Positions 30,419-35,491 of a DNA stretch of 35,491 bases are shown piece by piece. Location: NCBI GenBank assembly GCA_026386995.1, contig JAPLMO010000316.1:1-35491 (forward strand), written 5' to 3'. The notes beneath the pieces were generated by a model that was given only the letters and a program-made list of their open reading frames with translations, made no database searches and was not told where the DNA came from. This DNA comes from Planctomycetota bacterium (GTDB lineage: Bacteria > Planctomycetota > Phycisphaerae > FEN-1346). A program made the position numbers and the translations under genes. Numbering within the stretch: the stretch's first letter is position 1; each line of letters starts with the position of its first letter.

Positions 30419-30830
30419 AAGTTGTCGGCTACCGGGGCCGTGGGCGGTTTCGCCATTCCTGCCAAACCACGCGGCCTGCGCCATGACCACGCCCGGCCGC
30501 CCCGCCCAGCTTCGTGCGCCGCCGAAAAAGCACGCGGAGATAAGCATCGCGCCCCCCCCGCACAGTCCCGGGTGTTGGGAGAATGGGAACAAGCCCGCGG
30601 CAATGCCGCGGGATGCTTCTGATGCCCCGGCGCGGCCGGTGGGGACTTCATCCCCCGCATGTCGAAGACTCGCCAATGCAAGTCGTAGAGTTGCCGTGGC
30701 GATTCGCCCGGCCGACCTCGCGGAGGCGTACGATAACGGCTTCAGCCAGTTATTTTTGAGTTACCATGTCAGGGGAGCGATTATCATACCAGTTCAACCG
30801 CGCCTCGTAAAGACGGGCTTAGAAAAGAGG
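30419..30830. other. Non-coding stretch with one hairpin
   Basis: I see no credible gene in these roughly 400 bp. CCCGCGGCA and TGCCGCGGG (30594-30612) form a perfect short hairpin. GC content falls from about 30,720 onward, near the start of the less GC-rich right end. Confidence 0.4.
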
Positions 30831-30831
30831 A

Positions 30832-30934
30832 TTTAACCGCGGAGAACGCAGAGAACGCAGAGAAAGACTTCTTTGTTTTTAGAAAAAAAGAGACTTGGTT
30901 TCTCTCCGCGCTCTCTGCGTTCTCCGCGGTTAAA
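30832..30934. repeat. Palindromic element with 23-bp perfect arms (family I)
   Basis: Arms 30832-30854 and 30912-30934 are exact reverse complements (core AACCGCGGAGAACGCAGAGA) around an AT-rich centre with a run of seven As. The arm contains a short GAGAACGCA tandem repeat (30842, 30851). It marks the boundary between GC-rich DNA and the less GC-rich esterase cluster. Confidence 0.85.
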
Positions 30935-30995
30935 CTTTTCTATAGCGGCCGCAATGACGCGAAGGAAAGGGCAATGAGAATATCAGTACTGTGTC

Positions 30996-31055
30996 CCCCG
31001 AAATGCCCCGAAATCGCCCCGAAATCGGAAATCGTCCCCCGAAATCCCCCGAAAT
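30996..31055. repeat. CCCCGAAAT array with 10- to 11-bp spacing
   Basis: CCCCGAAAT occurs at 30996, 31006, 31017, 31037 and 31047, and a degenerate CGGAAAT occupies the gap at 31026. The repeats are in helical phase and iteron-like. The array lies 45 bp beyond the stop codon of the deacetylase gene. Confidence 0.8.
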
Positions 31056-31099
31056 CCCGATGGGTTCCTTGTTCTTCAAGAGGCGTGAATGGCCGGGAG

Positions 31100-34000
31100 C
31101 TATGGCTGAGCAACGAGAACACCAGTTCCCTTGAGGTGTTTGGGCGAGTTCGCTTCGCTATACGTACCGGGAGGCTGAACTTTCCCGTCAAGATAGAGCT
31201 TACGGATACGCATTTCTCCTTTGAAGTTCAGGCCAGCCATAGCGCCTTCAGAAATATAGACGTCGGTGTTCTCACCAAGGCTGTGTGTGCTCGCAAGCAC
31301 GAGGGTGCCCTGGGATATCGTCGTCGGGCCGGTGTAACTGTTGGCGCCGGAAAGTGTCCATGTGCCTGTGCCGGATTTAGTAAGGGCCGTTGTCGCTTTG
31401 CCTGCGCGGTCATAGGGATCTTCTATATTGCAGGAGAGTTCACCAGCACCGTCGCTTGAGCCGGCAAGAACTATCGTTTTGCTTTCAGCATAGCCGGACA
31501 TCACAAAGGGGCTGGTCAGTTTCAACAGGCCCGTTCCAGATTGATCCAAAGTAATCGTGTCTCTGCCGCCTGGAAGGTTCAGGGTCCGGTCGGTGGTCTC
31601 GCCCTTGCCCGTATAGATCAGAGTGCTGCCGCCACTCATCATGATCTCGGCATCGGCTGCGGTTTTCGGCGCGCCCAGGCTGCTGCCGGCCCTGCCTTTC
31701 ACAAGGCTGTTAAACGAATCGATGCTCAGGGCGCCACCCTCCAGGATCGTCCGGCCGCTGTAGGTATTGGCGCCTGACAGATTCAAGGTTCCTGCGCCGC
31801 ATTTTTTAAGAACAACTGCTCCGCCGCCCGGACCTTTGGAATCTGCGATATTGACAGAAAGGTCCTGCACATTCGTGGCGCCTGCAGTATCCAGGCCGAA
31901 GGTGCCGCCGGCCATCAAGCCGTTCTTGTTGACGCCGGTGGTGATGTTCCTGAGCATGGTTCCGGCCTGCTCGGCAGTGAACTCGCCTGGACCGCCGATA
32001 TGCAGCCGCAGTTCACCCGCCGCCCCATTCACGATGATATTCGCCGGGGTCCAGCGCGCAGGTTCATTATTGTAGAGCGAAGACATGACTTCAAAGAGTC
32101 CCATTTCAACCTTGGTGACTCCCGTGTAAGTATTGCGCCCGAAGAGTTTTATCGTCCCGCTTCTGGTCCCATGGTCGACGCGATGCCCTGTCTGCGTGAA
32201 GCCGCCGGGCCCGCTGATTCCGCCTTGCTTGTTATTGAACTCCAGGCATTCGTAAGCACTGACCTTGGTATTCCCCTTCAATGTCACGGGTCCGCTCCAG
32301 CGGCCGATGCCGCCGGAAAAGACGCGTCCACCGCTCGTGGTGAGTGGATTCATCACCGGGGCTCCGCCGATACCGACCGCCCCATCATTGTTTACCGCTA
32401 CAGGACCCGTCCCCAGCCCCTGCTGCTGAACAGAGAGAGAACCGTCATTAACGATCGTTCCGCCACTGTAGGTGTTGGTCGCATTGCCTACGAAGAGCGA
32501 GTGGGGGCCGTTCTTGATCAAGGCGCCGGTGCCGGAGATAACACCCGGCAGGAACACGCGCGTGTCATCGAGTTCGAGTCCGTCAATGGTGAGATCGGCA
32601 TCAAGCCTGATCGGCGCTTTGATCGTAACTTCCGCACGATTCTGGCTGTTCATGTAAGGCAAAGAGGAATACGAGCCGCTCTTGGCGAATACCAGAGTGC
32701 CTTTGGAGGTCAGCGTCAGGGAAGAGCTTCCGAAATTGAGCTGGTTGAGCACGAAATCGCCGGCGCCCTCTCTCGTCACCGTGTATCTGCCTGCCGTATA
32801 GAAATTGAGGATGTAGTCGGAATTTCCTCCGGCGGCAGGGGCCGCGACAGCGCCAAGATTGCTTTTCCACTGCGCGCCGTCATCGAAGTTGCCCGCATTG
32901 TTCGACATCCAGGTGAAGTGCATCGGCGCCCCGGTCTGCACCACCTGCACGGTATAGTCCCTGGTGGAGCCGTCCTGGGCTGTGATGGTATAGGTCTGCG
33001 GCTTGCTGAAGTCCCTCTCGGTTCCGGATGCCGGATTCGCTGTGGCAAAACGCGCCAGTTCAAAAGCGGGGGCGAGCGCCTTCACATTGGCGGACGCGGG
33101 GACATAGAGGGTGATCTTTGACCCGTTGATCGCGCCAAAGACGGAACCCGGCAAGTGCAAACGATAGATCTCTTTTACCGTCCATGGAGCAGTCAGTTCA
33201 CTTGGGAAAACATAGCCCTTGTGTTCACGCTTCTTTGGGACATAGGGTTTGTCACCCTTGACCAGCAGGGCAGGCCCGGGATTCTCAAGCTTCGTCTTGG
33301 TCGGCGGAAGGTTCGCCGCCTTTGCCGCATCGATGTACCCGGCCAGATCGCGCATGGCAATGACCTTGTAATTGTTATCCTTCAAGTATTCCACCATGTC
33401 TTCGAACAGATCAGGATCGGTTCCAACAGGGGGATGCTCCATATCCGGCACGCCGTGGAAACAGAGCACAACCACCCTGCCGGCAGTGGCCTGCTGAACC
33501 GCACTGATGAAACCCTCCATGGTCATCCCCGCGCCGCCAACGGCAAACGAGGGGACATCAAATGGGTTATCCACGGCGGGTCGATAGGTGCGATAATGAC
33601 CGCCTCTGGCGAAGATATACCCCCAGCTGCTCAAGAGAGGGTAGAACTTCGGATTCACATCATAGAAAGGCCAGCAGAAGGTCGTCGGCTTGGGAATCCT
33701 GTTCGCGATCATTTCGTCCTCCAGGGTCCACACATAGGCCTGGCAACCTCCAACATCTGTAAGCGATAATTGCCCATGTCCCCTGGTGTGATTGCCGATC
33801 TCAAAACCATCCTCGGCCATGGCCCTGATCTGCCGCCACGTCATATACCAATCCTTGCGCTCGCGGAACAAATAGGCGTCCGAGACATAAAACGTGCCGC
33901 TGAAACCATGCTTCTTAAGGATCGGGGCCGCGACTGTCGCATGACTGGCACAGCCATCGTCGAACGTGAACACCACAAGCCTGTCCGGAACAGGTTTCTT

Positions 34001-34105
34001 GATAATCCCCGTGGGATCATCAACCTGTACCGGCTCTGCCCGCCCGATAGATGCCCCTGCAACCAGCACCGCACACATCAACACCATTTCCATGCGTTTC
34101 ATCAT
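31100..34105 (-). CDS. Secreted polysaccharide deacetylase fused to autotransporter-type beta-strand repeats
   Basis: The 1001-residue product has a signal peptide (about residues 1-23), then a NodB-type deacetylase domain (about 40-290) with VVFTFDDG (D49, D50) and EIGNHTRGHG (H106, H110), two of the metal-site motifs, plus VLCFHGV. A short beta domain (about 320-410) ends in YTITAQDGSTRDYTVQV, like a DUF5018-type module. The rest (about 415-1001) has repeated autotransporter-associated (PATR) strands, for example LSGANTYSGRTILEGGAL, LSGANSYTGPTTISQGTLVL and ATNTYSGGTIVNDGSL. No C-terminal beta-barrel is evident. The MM start at 34105 is preferred for the signal peptide over longer upstream frames. 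It likely removes acetyl groups from a surface or extracellular polysaccharide. Confidence 0.85.
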   Translation of the reverse strand: MMKRMEMVLMCAVLVAGASIGRAEPVQVDDPTGIIKKPVPDRLVVFTFDDGCASHATVAAPILKKHGFSGTFYVSDAYLFRERKDWYMTWRQIRAMAEDGFEIGNHTRGHGQLSLTDVGGCQAYVWTLEDEMIANRIPKPTTFCWPFYDVNPKFYPLLSSWGYIFARGGHYRTYRPAVDNPFDVPSFAVGGAGMTMEGFISAVQQATAGRVVVLCFHGVPDMEHPPVGTDPDLFEDMVEYLKDNNYKVIAMRDLAGYIDAAKAANLPPTKTKLENPGPALLVKGDKPYVPKKREHKGYVFPSELTAPWTVKEIYRLHLPGSVFGAINGSKITLYVPASANVKALAPAFELARFATANPASGTERDFSKPQTYTITAQDGSTRDYTVQVVQTGAPMHFTWMSNNAGNFDDGAQWKSNLGAVAAPAAGGNSDYILNFYTAGRYTVTREGAGDFVLNQLNFGSSSLTLTSKGTLVFAKSGSYSSLPYMNSQNRAEVTIKAPIRLDADLTIDGLELDDTRVFLPGVISGTGALIKNGPHSLFVGNATNTYSGGTIVNDGSLSVQQQGLGTGPVAVNNDGAVGIGGAPVMNPLTTSGGRVFSGGIGRWSGPVTLKGNTKVSAYECLEFNNKQGGISGPGGFTQTGHRVDHGTRSGTIKLFGRNTYTGVTKVEMGLFEVMSSLYNNEPARWTPANIIVNGAAGELRLHIGGPGEFTAEQAGTMLRNITTGVNKNGLMAGGTFGLDTAGATNVQDLSVNIADSKGPGGGAVVLKKCGAGTLNLSGANTYSGRTILEGGALSIDSFNSLVKGRAGSSLGAPKTAADAEIMMSGGSTLIYTGKGETTDRTLNLPGGRDTITLDQSGTGLLKLTSPFVMSGYAESKTIVLAGSSDGAGELSCNIEDPYDRAGKATTALTKSGTGTWTLSGANSYTGPTTISQGTLVLASTHSLGENTDVYISEGAMAGLNFKGEMRIRKLYLDGKVQPPGTYSEANSPKHLKGTGVLVAQP

Positions 34106-34139
34106 TGTTCTTCGCTTTCGTTTTGTCACGGTTTCTCTT

Positions 34140-35246
34140 TTATTTTTTGGTTTCAGCCGTGAGCGGGAACAGCTGAAGAACAACCTGGGCATAGAGACGG
34201 TGCCCGAAATCGTTCGGATGGTTGACGTTGTTGCCGCTCAGATCGGAAAACGGTTTCTTCTTGAGGATTTCCTGCCAGGGCGTCGTCACATCCGCCAGCG
34301 CCACATTCGTTGTCACCAGATTGCCTAATACCTTGGATTTGTTGGCGAAGCCTTCGGCGCCGAAAAAGCGCGGATTCCCGCTCATAGGCGCGACCAGCAC
34401 AATATCGGCGCCAGGATTGGCGGCTTGAACCGCATCACGAAGTTTGCGCATCTTCTCCTCGAAGCCCCCGCTGTCATTCATCCCGAAGGCGAGGAGGACC
34501 AGATCCGGTTTTTGCTCCGTCACCTTTGGAACCATCTGATATCCCCATCCGGGTTCCGATCCGGAGACGCTCAGATTGACCAGCGTCACCGTCGCGCCGA
34601 AACGCTTCTGAAGCGTGTTGGCAACCAACTGCGGATAGCAGGGCTGATAGGGAGGCGCCAGGGAGGGCTTGAATCCTGAAGCATTGAATCCCGCCGTGAT
34701 GCTGTCGCCCAGGGCCACGAACTTGACCGGCTGCTTGCCCCTGAGCTTGGCAAGAACGCGCGTCAGCCGTTCCGGCTGGGGCGTATCCGGCAGGGTCCAG
34801 GCGTCGTTGTTATGCCAGTACGAAACCTGCACCTGCAGATCATGGAAGAAATGGCCTTCGGAATGCAGGACCGTGGCAAACATGTTCGGGCTGCCGGCCG
34901 GCGGAACCATCTGCGCAGATGTCTTGAACGGTATCCGCGAGGTGGCCGTCAACTCAATCGTATTCGCACCGGGCTTCCAGACATAATCCTTCCCCTCCTG
35001 ATACTCCATCACCAGATCCGGATGCGTGATCTTGGGTTTCGAACTGGGAGTGAATAGCAGTTTCCCGAAGGCCACAGGCTTGCCTTCCTCCTGGATGAAG
35101 AGAACCGGCTCATTCTCCATCGCCTGGGAGCGCCAGAACGGCTCTCCGAGCGACATCCCCTCGCCCGCCTTCTCCGCATCGGCTGCCATCAGCGCCATGC
35201 TGCCCCAGAAGAATCCCAGCACCGCCACCATCATCATGCGTCTCAT
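34140..35246 (-). CDS. Secreted SGNH/GDSL hydrolase
   Basis: The 368-residue product has a signal peptide (MRRMMMVAVLGFFWGSMALMAA), an N-terminal beta domain (about 30-150) and an SGNH hydrolase domain (about 170-365). The four blocks are visible: ALGDSITAG with nucleophile S182, NLSVSGSEPGWG (Gly of the oxyanion hole), FGMNDSGG (Asn) and NNVNHPNDFGH (D346, H349). These enzymes cleave acetyl or other esters, often on polysaccharides (carbohydrate esterase). The ATG at 35246 has AAGGAAGG upstream. It is 34 bp upstream of the deacetylase gene on the same strand, implying an operon. Confidence 0.9.
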   Translation of the reverse strand: MRRMMMVAVLGFFWGSMALMAADAEKAGEGMSLGEPFWRSQAMENEPVLFIQEEGKPVAFGKLLFTPSSKPKITHPDLVMEYQEGKDYVWKPGANTIELTATSRIPFKTSAQMVPPAGSPNMFATVLHSEGHFFHDLQVQVSYWHNNDAWTLPDTPQPERLTRVLAKLRGKQPVKFVALGDSITAGFNASGFKPSLAPPYQPCYPQLVANTLQKRFGATVTLVNLSVSGSEPGWGYQMVPKVTEQKPDLVLLAFGMNDSGGFEEKMRKLRDAVQAANPGADIVLVAPMSGNPRFFGAEGFANKSKVLGNLVTTNVALADVTTPWQEILKKKPFSDLSGNNVNHPNDFGHRLYAQVVLQLFPLTAETKK

Positions 35247-35278
35247 GTAATTGCCTTCCTTTCGTTTTGCAGGTTATC

Positions 35279-35491
35279 TCACTCTGTTTCAATGGAAATC
35301 TTGGCCCAGTACCCCGCCTCAAAACACCAGCCGGTAGGCTGATTGTAGAGCTCCAGAAGGATGCTCTTGCCCTGGTACTCGGTGAGATCTACGGACACGT
35401 CGAGCCAGCCGCTAGTGGCGGTGGTCTTCCAATCCGTCTTCCGCAGAAGTTCCCGAATGTCCGCCCTGACAACCTGATCCCAGTCGCCCTC
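35279..35491 (-). CDS. C-terminus of a beta-sandwich (carbohydrate-binding-like) protein, cut by window edge
   Basis: A 70-residue C-terminal piece in the open minus-strand frame reads EGDWDQVVRADIRELLRKTD, then SGWLDVSVDLTEYQGKSIL and NQPTGWCFEAGYWAKISIETE. The WLDVSVDLTEYQGKSI-type pattern resembles the C-terminal beta-sandwich or lectin-like modules of secreted glycan-active enzymes. It lies 32 bp upstream of the SGNH hydrolase start, so it is probably the preceding gene of the same operon. The rest lies beyond base 35491. Confidence 0.7.
   Translation of the reverse strand, partial: EGDWDQVVRADIRELLRKTDWKTTATSGWLDVSVDLTEYQGKSILLELYNQPTGWCFEAGYWAKISIETE

Noticed and set aside
30996..31055. 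A CRISPR array
   Set aside because: The units are 9 bp with 1-2 bp or 11 bp between them, so there are no spacers of CRISPR size, and no cas genes are in the window.

Overview
The window is about 35.5 kb of mostly high-GC bacterial chromosome. It has lipoproteins, an LPS-type heptosyltransferase and WaaP-like kinases (so probably an outer membrane), a PknB-type kinase fused to an MJ0042-like zinc finger, futalosine-route menaquinone genes, a prenyltransferase/squalene-oxidase-repeat protein and very many dispersed palindromic repeats. Together these suggest a Planctomycetota/PVC-type bacterium, perhaps Phycisphaerae-like. That placement is inferred from gene content, not measured. I saw no rRNA, tRNA or CRISPR array.

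Layout. 1-1119: asparagine synthetase on the minus strand, running off the left edge and carrying an in-frame palindromic repeat. 1265-2919: a consensus promoter followed by three small lipoprotein genes, two of them BamE/SmpA-like. 3064-3735: a further lipoprotein on the minus strand. 3986-4824: the tail of a paralogue of that lipoprotein, joined at about 4044/4045 to an mqnA that lacks its start. 4933-7665: mqnC, a degenerate HD-domain gene and an MTAP/PNP-like phosphorylase. 7748-10665 (minus): a YdjY/ExbD-like secreted protein, a terpenoid-cyclase-fold membrane protein and a small membrane protein. 11214-14045: murJ and alr. 14279-16228 (minus): the serine/threonine kinase. 16592-23441 (plus): a tandem WaaP-like kinase, a heptosyltransferase, an FAD oxidoreductase, maf, a DUF192 lipoprotein and an RmlD-like reductase, nearly every gap holding a palindromic repeat.

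23561-25380 (minus) is a visibly less GC-rich island with two translationally coupled genes, an XRE-ImmA/IrrE-type protease-regulator and an unrecognised 208-residue partner. This is the best candidate here for an undescribed system. 25734-28382 (minus) is a tight four-gene operon of two alpha/beta-hydrolase lipoproteins and two small membrane proteins. 28612-30213 is a CreD-like membrane protein. After a 0.9-kb repeat-rich non-coding stretch, the right end (31100-35491, minus, less GC-rich) is a surface carbohydrate-esterase cluster: a polysaccharide deacetylase fused to autotransporter-type beta repeats, an SGNH hydrolase, and the C-terminus of a third protein.

The most striking overall feature is the density and variety of palindromic elements: about ten families, including two subfamilies whose stem and loop change together, one element inserted inside another, one inside a coding sequence, and cloverleaf-like forms. 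The mqnA/lipoprotein junction suggests a single deletion (or an assembly error) that removed the 5' ends of two divergent genes.
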